64,000 nt of DNA. Origin: an uncultured Sulfitobacter sp. (GTDB lineage Bacteria; Pseudomonadota; Alphaproteobacteria; Rhodobacterales; Rhodobacteraceae). Every line of letters starts with the position of its first letter. The stretch's first letter is position 1. Below the pieces are notes generated by a model, which was not told the DNA's origin, searched no databases, and was given only the letters and a program-made list of their open reading frames with translations. Positions 1-9,005 of the stretch are shown here, piece by piece. The stretch covers positions 1 through 64,000 of the forward strand of contig CAKZPD010000030.1 of NCBI GenBank assembly GCA_937138475.1, given 5' to 3'. The position numbers and the translations under genes are program-made.

Positions 1-2
1 GG

Positions 3-95
3 GACGCATTGCCGCGCAACACCATGGGCAAGGTGCAAAAGAACCTGCTGCGCGAGGAATATGCCGATTTGTTTCAAACCGCCCCCGCGCCCTAA
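3..95 (+). CDS. C-terminal end of an acyl-CoA synthetase, probably malonyl-CoA synthetase (partial)
   Basis: Only the last 30 codons lie in the window; the frame opens at base 3 and stops at TAA 93-95. The peptide contains LPRNTMGKVQKNLLREEY. The motif LPRxxxGKVxKxxLR is the A10 region of AMP-forming acyl-CoA synthetases, whose lysine contacts the acyl adenylate, and the wording is closest to malonyl-CoA synthetases (MatB type) that activate malonate to malonyl-CoA. The substrate call is an inference from this short tail; the superfamily is secure. It marks the left edge of the polysaccharide island. Confidence 0.6.
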   Translation, partial: DALPRNTMGKVQKNLLREEYADLFQTAPAP

Positions 96-125
96 CATAC
101 ACCCCGCGCGGCGGCGATCTGGGGG

Positions 126-158
126 GCCTCCGGCGGGGATATTTTTGAACAAAAGAAG
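126..158. repeat. Dispersed intergenic repeat, copy 1
   Basis: A 33-bp element pairing a GC-rich block (GCCTCCGGCGGGGATAT) with an A/T block ending GAACAAAAGAAG. Near-identical copies in the opposite orientation lie at 21385-21417 and 52899-52931, always between genes. I recall similar GCCTCCGGCGGGGATAT elements being common between genes in Rhodobacteraceae genomes. Function unknown. The rest of 96-273 shows nothing recognisable. Confidence 0.7.
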
Positions 159-273
159 CGGGGGCGCGCAGATGTCCTGGGCCGGGTATCGGGCGAAATG
201 CTGGCGCGGTGCAGATTGGGCTTGATGCGCGGGGCGCTCTGGTCGATCCTGAGCGGGATTTAAGGCAGGCTTT

Positions 274-1404
274 ATGACATCGGATCAGGCATTTCAGGCG
301 TTTGAAACGCGCAAGATTTTTGGATCGTTGAATGGGCTGCGGGCCCTGTGCGTTGGCTTGGTGTTGTGGCACCACAGCCCGGCATTGGCCGGGTTGGAGG
401 GGGGCGCGCGAATATTGTCGCGCGGGTTTACCGGCGTTGATTTTTTCTTTGTGCTGAGCGGGTTTTTGATCACCACCTTGTTGATCCGCGAGGAACGCCG
501 CCACGGGGCGTTTTCCCTGGCAGGGTTTTATTGGCGGCGGATGCTGCGGATTGTGCCGGTGTATTTTCTGATCGTGACCGGGGTTGGGGGCTATTATGTG
601 CTGGTCAAGGGGCAGTGGGATCTGGCGCCCTTGTTGCCGTATTATTATCTGTTTTTCAGCAATATGCTGATTGGTGAAATTCCGACTTTGGCCCCGACCT
701 GGTCGCTGGCGGTGGAGGAGCAGTTTTATCTGCTGTGGCCTTTGGCCCTGACGGTGTTGCCGCGGGGTGCGGCCTTGCGCGGGGCGGTGGTTTTGGGGCT
801 GATTGTGGTGTTCGTCGGGGTGGCGGCCCAGGTGATCCCCTGGTTTGACCCGCTTGAGACCCGCCATGGGCGTTGGCAGGTGCCGGTTTCAAGCTTTGCG
901 GCGATTTTGTCGGGGGTGTTTTTGGCGCTGGTGATGAGCACGCGGGCCGGGTTCAGCGCGGTTTGGATCTTGGTGCACCGCAGGTGGAGCGTGCCGCTGT
1001 TGGCGGTGCTTTTGCTGGGGATGTGGCAGGTTTTGCCGGGGGTATTGCTTGGGGGGCCCAACTTGCTGATGCATACGGTGATGACGCTGATCCTGGCGGG
1101 GTTGGTGGTGCGCGAAGATCACGCCGCCGCGCCGGTTTTGCGCTGGTTGCCGCTGCGCCGGATCGGCGAGATCAGCTATGGGATTTATTTGTATCACCTG
1201 ATCGGTTTGCATTTTGCGCGCGGTGTTTTTGCCCCGCTGGGCATGACGGTCGAGACGGCGCCATGGCTGATCAGCGCCGCCTTTGTCGCGATTTCGGTGC
1301 TGATGGCCGAGCTGAGCTTTCGCGGATTTGAAAGCCATTTCTTGAAGATGAAGGCGCGCGGGGGCGGGCCGCGCGCCCGGCCTGATCACATGAAAAAGAT
1401 ATGA
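274..1404 (+). CDS. Acyltransferase-3 family membrane protein (sugar O-acyltransferase)
   Basis: A 376-residue polytopic membrane protein of the acyltransferase-3 (OafA/YrhL/NodX) family, which moves acetyl or other acyl groups onto sugars of surface polysaccharides. The family signature is visible: NGLRALCVGLVLWHHS near residues 20-35 with the conserved Arg and His, then GVDFFFVLSGFLIT at about 53-67, PTWSLAVEEQFYLLWP at about 140-156, and about ten hydrophobic segments. The length is typical of family members without the extra SGNH domain. Its 3' end overlaps the convergent beta-helix gene by 19 bp. It probably decorates the EPS made by this island; the acyl donor and target cannot be read from sequence. 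A second member lies at 43114-44133. Confidence 0.85.
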   Translation: MTSDQAFQAFETRKIFGSLNGLRALCVGLVLWHHSPALAGLEGGARILSRGFTGVDFFFVLSGFLITTLLIREERRHGAFSLAGFYWRRMLRIVPVYFLIVTGVGGYYVLVKGQWDLAPLLPYYYLFFSNMLIGEIPTLAPTWSLAVEEQFYLLWPLALTVLPRGAALRGAVVLGLIVVFVGVAAQVIPWFDPLETRHGRWQVPVSSFAAILSGVFLALVMSTRAGFSAVWILVHRRWSVPLLAVLLLGMWQVLPGVLLGGPNLLMHTVMTLILAGLVVREDHAAAPVLRWLPLRRIGEISYGIYLYHLIGLHFARGVFAPLGMTVETAPWLISAAFVAISVLMAELSFRGFESHFLKMKARGGGPRARPDHMKKI

Positions 1405-4400
1405 TCGATGGGCATCTGTTCGTCTTCGACGAAGAGATTGGGGGCCTGGGACGGCGGCGCCAAATCCCCGCCCAACGCATCGCGCAGCGCGCCCGAGGCG
1501 ATATCGCGCCCGTCATCCTGGGCGATGGTCAGGCTGAGCGCGCCGCTGCCGGCGCCGTTTTCCGTCAGATCCAGAATGATCACATCGGCGCCGTAATCCA
1601 GCGTCAGCATTGCGTCCTGGTGGGGGCCAAGCCCGCGCAGGGTGATGGTGCTGAATTGGCCAATGATTTCATCTGCTGCCATCAACAGATGCCCGCTGGT
1701 GCCGATATCGCCCAGGGCCGCCACATCAAGCGCCAGCGCCGCGCCGCCCAGATCAACGCCGGATTGGGCATGGGTGCCGTCCTGATCGAACATACCGCTG
1801 CGGAATTCCTGCAAGGTTGAAAAGCCGCCAAGATCGGCCACATATTCCAACGTCGCCCCTGGGTGCAGGCGCAGCAAGGCCGCCGCGCCGCCGGTGCCAT
1901 CGAACCCCACCGATGCGTCCGAGCCGCTGATGGTCAGATGGCTGCCGGCGGTCAGGTCGAATTGCGCCCCGCCCAGCGCCAGCAGGCTTTGGCCGCCGCT
2001 GCTGGTCAGGGTGATCTGCCCGGCGATTTGGCCAGCGTTAGCAAAGCGGCCACCGTTTACATTCAGTTCCAGCGTGTCGCTGTCCAGAAAACTGTTCAGC
2101 ACAAGTTGCCCGGCGCGGCTGAGGTGGATGGCGCTGTCGTCGCCGGCGTTGTTCAGCGCGCCTGTGACCTCAAGATAGCCATTGCTGACAGCCAGTTGCC
2201 CGCCGCGCCCCAGATCAAGGTGGCTGAGCGTGGCGGTGCCGCCGTATTGCACCCAATTGCCGGCCAGATCGACATCCGAGCCATCCTGCGGGATCTGATC
2301 CACCTGCCAATTCAGCCGGTTGTCCCAGCGTGTCCCTTCGGCGAGGGGGTTGGGGACAAAGCGCATCGCCGCCGGGGCAGTGGCGCCGGCATAATCAAGG
2401 TCAAAGCCATCCTGAAAATAGCGGACAATCAGCTCAGCGTCGCTGAGACCGGCGCGCGGGGCATGGCCATGGTCGCGCAGGTGGTCGGCCAGATCGGCGA
2501 TGCTGGCCTTGGGCTGGCCCAGCAGTTTAGCGGCATAGGTCTGGATGGTGGTCTGATCCAGAACGGCCGGGTTTTTGCCTTGAATATTGGCGTTCGCCGC
2601 GCTTTCCAAGGTGCCGCCGCCCCCGCCAGAGCCCCAATTATACACGATCGTATCGTTGTAATACGGCAGGCTTTCGGTGCCCACGGCATAGTGTGTGACG
2701 TGTTTTTCTGCCTGTTCGGCCGGGTTGGCCGGGTCGGCCAGATGCGCCACGATGTTGTCCTTGAGGGTTGACAGCAACCCGGTGTCATTGACGCCCAAGG
2801 TCAAGCCGCCGACCATTTCCGGGCCGATGCGATGGGCGCCTGACGTGACAAGGTTATCGGCAAACAGCGAATAATTGGCGAAATGACCGAAATCGAGATA
2901 ATTGCCGCCCAAAAAGTTGACGGCGGCATTGTTGTCCAGAAAGACGTTGTCTTCGATATAGGCGCCGCCACGGAACTGGGCACCAAACGAGGCCCCGCGC
3001 ATGGTGATATTGTCGCGGAAGGTGACGTTGGATGTATTGTATTGCAGATAAAGGTTGTGGCTGAACATGCTGGGGGGCTGGCCGCCTGACGTATCGCCGT
3101 CGCTGCGGAAATCATCGGCCCAGCCGGTGTGGTCATAAAAGTTGTTCTCAAGCAGGATATCCTTGGTGTCGGAAATATAGGTCGCCGTGGTGCGATTAAG
3201 ATGCGCGGCCCAGAAATCCGGGCTGTTGGGGTTTGGCGTGTCCTTGATGACATCGGTAAAGTCCGAATAGCGGAGCGTCACCCCTTCGGAGCGCTGCACG
3301 CCAAAGCCGTTGCCCTGTGATGTTATGTTCTCAAACAGAACGTTCTGGGCCTCGAACAGGCGGATGGAACCGCCCATTTCGATATCCTTGACCACGAAGT
3401 TCTGTGTTTTGGTTTGCCCGCCGGCGTAAATGGTGTTGTTCAGAATGGGTTTGGCGCCTTCGCCATAGGCGGTGATCAGGACCGGATGCAGTTCGGATTC
3501 GCTTTTTTGCGAGGGGTGCAACACCGGCCCCATGCTTTCATCATAGCGATAGCCGCGCTCAAGCAGCAGCCAATTGGACACCGGCCCCGCATCCCAGTTG
3601 TTGGTGATCATCTGCCACAAGATGCCCCCCGCCTGCTGGTCCAGGGCCATCTCGGGGGTGGCGCCATATTCTTCGTGGCGCGACAGCCAGCCGGGGGTGA
3701 TTTCATTCACGTCCAGCCCTTCGAGGGCGGCGATATCCCTAAGGCCAAGGGCCTGGGGGTTGCCAGACACATAGACCTTGCGATGGTTGTCCCCATGTTC
3801 AACGATAACCGCGTCATTTTCGTCTGTGCGCAGCATATAGTGGTCGCCAGACCCCCAGCCCAGCGCCTGCGGGCTGGGTGAAACCAACAGCGTTTGGTCA
3901 ATCACATCGCTTTGGCCGTCTTGATATGTGGCGCGGTATTGAAAGCTTTGTTGCCCGAAAAAATCGCTGTCGGTCATCACCACGGCCAGCGTGCCATTGG
4001 GGTTGACGGTGACGTTGCCGTGCTCGGGCTTGGTCAGGATTTCAATCTGAGCAATCTGCTCTGCGTTTTGCGGGGTCAGGATCGACACCCGCCCACCGGT
4101 GATTGTTGTCGTGCCGGGGGGCAGGGTCAAATCGGGCTTGGGGTCCGGCGATGAGACGGGGCCTGATGAGCCGGGGGTTGATGAGACGGGGCCTGGATCG
4201 GGCGCCTCGGTGGTGTTTGATGCGATGACATTGCCATCGGGATCGCGCGCGGCGGGCGTGGCCGGGTCTGGATTCGGGGTTGGATCTGGGGCGCTGGGCG
4301 CGTCTGGGGCGGCGGGCGGGGTTGCATCACCCCCGCCACCTGATCCCAAGGCAGGGTTCAGCGGCGGGTTTTGCGCCTGATCCACCGGGGCGGGTGCCGG

Positions 4401-4814
4401 GTTTGCTGCGCTGTCGGGTGCGGTGTCTGGTGCTGGGGGGGGCGAAACCGGCTGGGCGGCATCCGCGCCTGTTTCGGTGGCAGCCTCACTTGGGGCATCT
4501 GTTAAGGCATCAGGCATAGACGCGGGCATCTTGGGCGGGGTTGCCGGGCCAAAGCCAGAGCCAAGCGCCGGGTTCAGGGGCGGTTGCGGCGGGGCCTGCG
4601 TGGCGGCCGCATCGGGGCTGAACCCGGTCGCCAGGGCAATTTGTGTGTCAGATGCCGTGCCGGTGGTGGCAACGGCCCGGTCAGAACTTTGGGTCAGGCC
4701 AAGGGCCATGGAAACAGTCGAAATCATGAAAATACGCCTTGCGCCGATTACAGTTGGACGTTCGAAAACGGCCGGGATGAATGACCGGCGGAAACCGTTA
4801 AACAAGGCGCGCAT
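1386..4814 (-). CDS. Large secreted right-handed parallel beta-helix protein
   Basis: 1142 residues from the ATG at 4814, preceded by a good GCGGAG ribosome site; the frame stays open to 5033 but no ribosome site supports the longer form. Order: basic N-terminus with a hydrophobic stretch at about 27-45 (signal or anchor); a Pro/Ala/Gly/Ser-rich linker to about 230 holding two copies of PPLNPALGSG; a cadherin-like beta domain at about 240-330; a parallel beta-helix at about 420-720 with runs such as VLFENITSQGNGFGV and TKDILLENNFYDHTG; and Gly/Ala/Leu-rich beta repeats to the end, like autotransporter or adhesin stalks. Beta-helix proteins in EPS loci are often polysaccharide lyases or C5-epimerases, so it may modify or bind the polymer. 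No catalytic triad could be assigned and no PEP-CTERM or other anchor is seen at the C-terminus. Confidence 0.75.
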   Translation of the reverse strand: MRALFNGFRRSFIPAVFERPTVIGARRIFMISTVSMALGLTQSSDRAVATTGTASDTQIALATGFSPDAAATQAPPQPPLNPALGSGFGPATPPKMPASMPDALTDAPSEAATETGADAAQPVSPPPAPDTAPDSAANPAPAPVDQAQNPPLNPALGSGGGGDATPPAAPDAPSAPDPTPNPDPATPAARDPDGNVIASNTTEAPDPGPVSSTPGSSGPVSSPDPKPDLTLPPGTTTITGGRVSILTPQNAEQIAQIEILTKPEHGNVTVNPNGTLAVVMTDSDFFGQQSFQYRATYQDGQSDVIDQTLLVSPSPQALGWGSGDHYMLRTDENDAVIVEHGDNHRKVYVSGNPQALGLRDIAALEGLDVNEITPGWLSRHEEYGATPEMALDQQAGGILWQMITNNWDAGPVSNWLLLERGYRYDESMGPVLHPSQKSESELHPVLITAYGEGAKPILNNTIYAGGQTKTQNFVVKDIEMGGSIRLFEAQNVLFENITSQGNGFGVQRSEGVTLRYSDFTDVIKDTPNPNSPDFWAAHLNRTTATYISDTKDILLENNFYDHTGWADDFRSDGDTSGGQPPSMFSHNLYLQYNTSNVTFRDNITMRGASFGAQFRGGAYIEDNVFLDNNAAVNFLGGNYLDFGHFANYSLFADNLVTSGAHRIGPEMVGGLTLGVNDTGLLSTLKDNIVAHLADPANPAEQAEKHVTHYAVGTESLPYYNDTIVYNWGSGGGGGTLESAANANIQGKNPAVLDQTTIQTYAAKLLGQPKASIADLADHLRDHGHAPRAGLSDAELIVRYFQDGFDLDYAGATAPAAMRFVPNPLAEGTRWDNRLNWQVDQIPQDGSDVDLAGNWVQYGGTATLSHLDLGRGGQLAVSNGYLEVTGALNNAGDDSAIHLSRAGQLVLNSFLDSDTLELNVNGGRFANAGQIAGQITLTSSGGQSLLALGGAQFDLTAGSHLTISGSDASVGFDGTGGAAALLRLHPGATLEYVADLGGFSTLQEFRSGMFDQDGTHAQSGVDLGGAALALDVAALGDIGTSGHLLMAADEIIGQFSTITLRGLGPHQDAMLTLDYGADVIILDLTENGAGSGALSLTIAQDDGRDIASGALRDALGGDLAPPSQAPNLFVEDEQMPIDHIFFM

Positions 4815-5137
4815 CGTAAACTCCGCGTATCTAAATGCCTCCACCTTAAAGGAGCCTTTCGACAAAAGGCAGTCACAGTTGCGTATAGACCCACGACTTT
4901 TTTCGCAAAAGCAGGCCGCGATGGGGGGCGCGATGGGAACCGGATGGCAGGGACGGGGTGACAAAGATACATAACACGGGTGCTCCGATAGGTTCGGCCC
5001 AATTGCGGGCATTGCATGATCCACCGCCTGCAATCTTGGGGTGAATCTTGCCTGACCGTATCAATCAAGGCGCGCGCCGCTGCAAGGCGATGACCGGGCA
5101 ATGGGCGGTCTTATGCTGCCCCCGTGCAAAGCAGCGC
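4815..5137. other. Intergenic region upstream of the beta-helix gene
   Basis: About 320 bp between the start of the beta-helix gene and the terminator of the epimerase gene. It should hold the minus-strand promoter of the beta-helix gene; apart from its ribosome site I could not identify a clear -35/-10 pair. The beta-helix frame continues through it to 5033 without a stop, but the encoded sequence is Cys/Pro-rich and unlike a secreted N-terminus, so I treat it as non-coding. Confidence 0.5.
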
Positions 5138-5168
5138 AAAAAACCGCCGAAACCGCTCTGAAGGGCGG
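5138..5168 (-). terminator. Putative Rho-independent terminator after the epimerase gene
   Basis: Read on the minus strand, CCGCC and GGCGG arms enclose a 15-nt loop and are followed at once by six T residues. It begins a few bases past the epimerase stop codon. The stem is short, so this is moderate support. Confidence 0.5.
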
Positions 5169-5170
5169 GC

Positions 5171-6202
5171 CTAGACCTGATAATAGTCCCGATACCAATC
5201 GACAAAGGCGCCGATTCCATCGTGTATCCGTGTTTGCGGCGCATATCCTGTAAGGCTGCGCAGCAGATCGGCGTTGGCCCATGTGGCCGGCACGTCCCCC
5301 GTTTGCATCGGCATATAGTTGCGCTGGGCGGTCAGGCCCAGCTTGGCTTCTAGGGTGGCGACGAAATCCAACAGGCGCACCTTGTCTGAATTGCCGATAT
5401 TGACCACGCGAAACGGCGCGGCGGGGCTGAGGCTGTCGCCTTTTAGGGGTTTGCTTTGGTGGCCGGGCGCCGGGGGCGGCACATCAATCAACAGGCGAAT
5501 GGCCGTTACCAGATCGTCAACATAGGTGAAATCGCGATACATCTCGCCGTTGTTGTAAATGTCGATGGGCTTGCCATCCAAGATCGCCTTGGTGAATTTG
5601 AAAAGCGCCATGTCGGGCCGGCCCCATGGCCCGTAAACGGTAAAGAAACGGAACATCGTCACTGGAATATTCCAGATATGGGCGTGCGAATGGCCCATTG
5701 CCTCGGTTGCCTTTTTCGTGGCGGCATAGATGGTCAGCGGTGTGTCGGCCTTGTCGGTTTCGGCAAATGGCATCTGGGTGTTGGCCCCGTAAACGGAGCT
5801 GGTCGAGGCCATAAGCAAATGTGCCACCTGCGCTTGGCGGGCGGCCTCAAGTATGTTGAACGTGCCGATGATATTGCTGTCGACATAGGCGCGCGGGTTC
5901 TCAAGCGAATGGCGCACCCCGGCCTGAGCGGCCAGGTGCACGATCACGTCTGGGGCGAATTGTTTGACTGCGCCCTCAAGCGCGGTGTTGTCTTGCAGCA
6001 TGGCGCAGCTGGCGGAAAACTGTGCCGATTGCGCCAAGATTTCGTGCCGCCGTTGTTTCAGCGTTACGTCATAATAATCGGTCATCCCGTCAAAGCCATG
6101 CACGCGCATCCCCTCTTGCAGCAGGCGCTGGGCCAGATGAAAGCCGATGAACCCTGCGCTGCCGGTGATGAATACGCGCAAAGGTGATTGGGCATGGGTC
6201 AT
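5171..6202 (-). CDS. NAD-dependent sugar-nucleotide epimerase, UDP-glucuronate 4-epimerase type
   Basis: 343 residues from the ATG at 6202; the frame extends upstream, but the Rossmann strand follows this Met directly (MTHAQSPLRVFITGSAGFIG). An extended short-chain dehydrogenase/reductase enzyme: glycine motif GSAGFIG at about 14-20, catalytic Tyr/Lys in IYAATKKATEAMG, substrate-loop signature TVYGPWGRPDMALFKFTKAI, then YNNGEMYRDFTYVDDL. This wording is typical of UDP-glucuronate 4-epimerases, which interconvert UDP-GlcA and UDP-GalA, so it probably supplies galacturonate for the EPS. It lies downstream of the flippase gene on the same strand with an 80-bp gap and a likely terminator behind it. 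Assignment to the family is firm, exact substrate inferred. Confidence 0.85.
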   Translation of the reverse strand: MTHAQSPLRVFITGSAGFIGFHLAQRLLQEGMRVHGFDGMTDYYDVTLKQRRHEILAQSAQFSASCAMLQDNTALEGAVKQFAPDVIVHLAAQAGVRHSLENPRAYVDSNIIGTFNILEAARQAQVAHLLMASTSSVYGANTQMPFAETDKADTPLTIYAATKKATEAMGHSHAHIWNIPVTMFRFFTVYGPWGRPDMALFKFTKAILDGKPIDIYNNGEMYRDFTYVDDLVTAIRLLIDVPPPAPGHQSKPLKGDSLSPAAPFRVVNIGNSDKVRLLDFVATLEAKLGLTAQRNYMPMQTGDVPATWANADLLRSLTGYAPQTRIHDGIGAFVDWYRDYYQV

Positions 6203-6282
6203 GGGGAAAAACCGTTGGTGAAATACAGGGCGATCTTGGACTGAAAGGCGGGGGGTTGTCGATGCCCAACTGGCTGGGGCGT

Positions 6283-7647
6283 TTAGAATACCGCCCAAAG
6301 CGGCGCCAGCGCGGCGTGATGCCAACCCAGAACCATCAGCGCGCCAATCCCCCCAAGGGCGGCAAAGGTCAGATCATGCAGCGGATCCCAGCCGTGATAC
6401 CGACGGGCCAGCCACAGCGTCGGAAGATACATCAGCGCGGCGCTGATCCCGGTTGCCAGAACCCCGCCGGTCAATCCAAACTGCGCGATGGCAATCAGCA
6501 AGACAGCGGTGCGCACCACCGCGCTGGCCACCACAAATGTAGCAAATTCGCCCGATTTCCCGGCCGCCAGCGCCAGATGCCCATAGCTGCCGATCAAAAG
6601 CTCGGGCAGGCGCGACAGGCTGAGCAGGATCAAGATGGGGCCAGCCAGCGCATAGCGCGGGTCATAAAGGGTATCAATAATCAGCACGCCGCCCGCAGCC
6701 AGGGCAAAGCTGAGGGTGAACAGCCCGGCGGAAACGGCAAACCGCAGGCGCGACAACTGCTGGCGGTTTTGGGGGCTGTCCTGGGGCGGTTTGCGGCCAT
6801 AAAGTGGAAAGAACACGTTTGTGACGATGTTTTGGTGCAGCAACATCGGCACCGAGGCCAGGAAAAAGGCAATGGTATAGACTGACAGCTCGGTCAGGGT
6901 GATGTATTTGCCCAAGATCGCGCGATCGGCGTTATTCAGCAAAAACCCCGCCATGGTGCTAATGAATATGAACTTGCCAAAGCTGAACAAATTGCGCGCG
7001 GCTTTGGCCTCCCATTCAAATCGGTTGATGGGGCCGGGCAATAGAACATGCGACAGGGCCATCTTGACGATGCTGCCCAAAATGCCACCAATCACCAGCG
7101 ACCAGACCGATGGCCAGATCATTGCCAGGGCGATCATGGCGATGATGCCGGCGGCCTGGCTTGTCAGTTCAAGCACGGTCAACCGACCCAGTTGCAGATG
7201 GCGGTTTGCCGTCATGACCTTGGTGGAATTGAACCCGGCAATAATCGCCCCGATCCCGGCCACCGGCATCAACAGCGCCAGCATCGGCGCATCATAAAGC
7301 TGCGCTGCCGGGGCGGCCAACGCCCAGCTTGCCATAAACAGCAAGATCCCGCGCCCGATCTGGATCACCCAACCGGTGTTCAAAAACGCCGGGTCATCGC
7401 CGCGCGGGCTTTGCACGACCGAGGCCCGCAAACCGAAATCCGAAAACAGTTGCAAGCCGTTCAACACCACCTGCACCAGCGCCATCAGGCCAAAGGCTTC
7501 GGGGAACAGCAGCCGCGTCAGGATCAGGTTCGACCCAAGACGCATCGCATTGGCAAAGCCGAAATGGGTGATGGTCAGGGCGGTGCCACGCAGGGTCTTG
7601 GCGCGCAGGCCATCGCCGGTGGCAAGCGTTCTGATGCGTTGGATCAT
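6283..7647 (-). CDS. Polysaccharide flippase (Wzx-like, MOP superfamily)
   Basis: 454 residues from the ATG at 7647; a TTG two codons upstream is the only other nearby start. About 12-14 hydrophobic segments with the N-terminal pattern of lipopolysaccharide/EPS exporters (GTALTITHFGFANAMRLGSN, ILTRLLFPEAFGLMALVQVV). Such proteins flip undecaprenyl-diphosphate-linked repeat units across the inner membrane for Wzy-dependent polymerisation. It pairs with the initiating sugar transferase at 15846-16538 and the polymerase candidate at 30326-31762. It is the only flippase in the window, so it is the probable Wzx of the island. It is transcribed away from the glycosyltransferase at 7851, with about 200 bp of shared upstream DNA. 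Confidence 0.85.
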   Translation of the reverse strand: MIQRIRTLATGDGLRAKTLRGTALTITHFGFANAMRLGSNLILTRLLFPEAFGLMALVQVVLNGLQLFSDFGLRASVVQSPRGDDPAFLNTGWVIQIGRGILLFMASWALAAPAAQLYDAPMLALLMPVAGIGAIIAGFNSTKVMTANRHLQLGRLTVLELTSQAAGIIAMIALAMIWPSVWSLVIGGILGSIVKMALSHVLLPGPINRFEWEAKAARNLFSFGKFIFISTMAGFLLNNADRAILGKYITLTELSVYTIAFFLASVPMLLHQNIVTNVFFPLYGRKPPQDSPQNRQQLSRLRFAVSAGLFTLSFALAAGGVLIIDTLYDPRYALAGPILILLSLSRLPELLIGSYGHLALAAGKSGEFATFVVASAVVRTAVLLIAIAQFGLTGGVLATGISAALMYLPTLWLARRYHGWDPLHDLTFAALGGIGALMVLGWHHAALAPLWAVF

Positions 7648-7850
7648 AGTCAAAAGCCGCCCGGCATATGGCCTGAAAATCGTTCAATCAATCACATTAC
7701 AGATAGATGAATTGACAAGGTCGCGCCAGCCTGCACTGATATAAATATGTAGCGCCGCGCGTGGCTTGCATTTTCGGGCTTAAAACACGCGGGGTTTTTA
7801 AGGCGCATGTGGCGCCATGTTTGTAACGAGTGTTTGTTGAAAGTTATTGT

Positions 7851-9005
7851 ATGTTGGAGTCATCGTCATTTTCTGGCGACCCGCTTGAAACAGAGCGACG
7901 CGCGATCAACGCCAGTTCAGGGATCAGCGTCATTATCCCGACCTATCAAGAAGTGTTGAACATTCCCCATATCCTGTCGCAACTGGATGCGCTGCGGCGG
8001 GCGGCGGCGCTTACGCTCGAGGTGATTTTTGTCGATGACAACAGCCAGGACGGCAGCGCCGAGGCGGTCGCGGCGGCCGGGTTCGATTGGGCCCGGATGA
8101 TCGTGCGCACCGATGAACGCGGGCTTAGCTCGGCTGTGATTGCGGGGTTTCGCGCGGCGCGTTACCCGATGTTGGTGTGTATGGATTGCGATCTAAGCCA
8201 CCCGGTTCAGACCATCCCGTTGATGCGGCTGGGGCTTAGCGCCGGGCAGGAAATGGTGGTTGGGTCGCGCTATGTGCCGGGGGGGACCACGGATGACGAT
8301 TGGGGTATTCTGCGCTGGTTGAATTCAGTATTGGCGACGGTTCTGGCGCGGCCCCTTACCAACGTCCAAGACCCGATGTCGGGGTTTTTCGCCCTGCGCA
8401 AGGTGGATTTCGACGCGGCGCATGATTTGAACCCGGTGGGGTATAAAATCGCGCTTGAGCTGATCGTCAAATGCGGGTTTGGCACAATCGCCGAGGTGCC
8501 CATTCATTTTAGCGACCGGGTGCATGGACAAAGCAAGCTGTCGCTGCGGGAGCAGTTGAAATATCTTCAGCACCTGCGGCGGTTGTATCTGTATCGCTTT
8601 GCCAATGCGATGTATGTGGCCCAGTTTCTGGTGGTTGGCCTGTCAGGGCTGGTGGTGAATCTTGTGGTGCTCAGCCTGCTTTTGGCGCTGGGCCTGCCCG
8701 AGCCGGCCTGCCTGGCCGGAGGGATCGGCGTCAGCTTGATCAGCAATTTCATGCTGAACCGGCGGTTTACCTTCAGCTATGCGCGGTTTGGGCCGCTGGC
8801 GCGGCAGTTCATGGGGTTTGTTTCGGCCTCGGCGGTGGGGTTGGTGGTGAATTACGCCGTGGCGCTGGCCTTGCGGGATGCCGATTGGAACACCAGCGCC
8901 CTCAGCTTGCATATCGCGGCGCTTTGCGGGGTGGCCGCAGGCACCGCATTTAATTTTCTGGGCAGCCGCTATCTTGTGTTTCGCAAGCGGCACATCCGCA
9001 GATGA
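7851..9005 (+). CDS. Family 2 glycosyltransferase fused to a GtrA-like membrane domain
   Basis: 384 residues from the ATG at 7851; a GTG at 7830 is an alternative. Residues about 25-250 form a GT-A glycosyltransferase of the dolichyl-phosphate-mannose-synthase type: ISVIIPTYQEVLNIP, VIFVDDNSQDGS, an acidic MDCDLSHP metal/nucleotide motif and RTDERGLSSAVIAGF. Residues about 260-380 form four hydrophobic helices of the GtrA family (QFLVVGLSGLVVNLVVL). Such fusions make or flip polyprenyl-phosphate-linked sugars that serve as donors for membrane glycosyltransferases. The next gene, a GT39/ArnT-like membrane glycosyltransferase, overlaps by 4 bp, so the two probably act in sequence: one makes the lipid-linked sugar, the other uses it. 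Confidence 0.85.
   Translation: MLESSSFSGDPLETERRAINASSGISVIIPTYQEVLNIPHILSQLDALRRAAALTLEVIFVDDNSQDGSAEAVAAAGFDWARMIVRTDERGLSSAVIAGFRAARYPMLVCMDCDLSHPVQTIPLMRLGLSAGQEMVVGSRYVPGGTTDDDWGILRWLNSVLATVLARPLTNVQDPMSGFFALRKVDFDAAHDLNPVGYKIALELIVKCGFGTIAEVPIHFSDRVHGQSKLSLREQLKYLQHLRRLYLYRFANAMYVAQFLVVGLSGLVVNLVVLSLLLALGLPEPACLAGGIGVSLISNFMLNRRFTFSYARFGPLARQFMGFVSASAVGLVVNYAVALALRDADWNTSALSLHIAALCGVAAGTAFNFLGSRYLVFRKRHIRR

Noticed and set aside
1386..1404. Overlapping 3' ends of convergent genes (also 10456-10477, 37249-37252 and 42404-42420) as signs of frameshift
   Set aside because: Both partners in each pair keep full-length family architecture, so these are ordinary short convergent overlaps in a compact locus.
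4815..5033. 73-codon N-terminal extension of the beta-helix protein
   Set aside because: No ribosome site at the upstream ATG and a Cys/Pro-rich sequence; the ATG at 4814 has GCGGAG at good distance.
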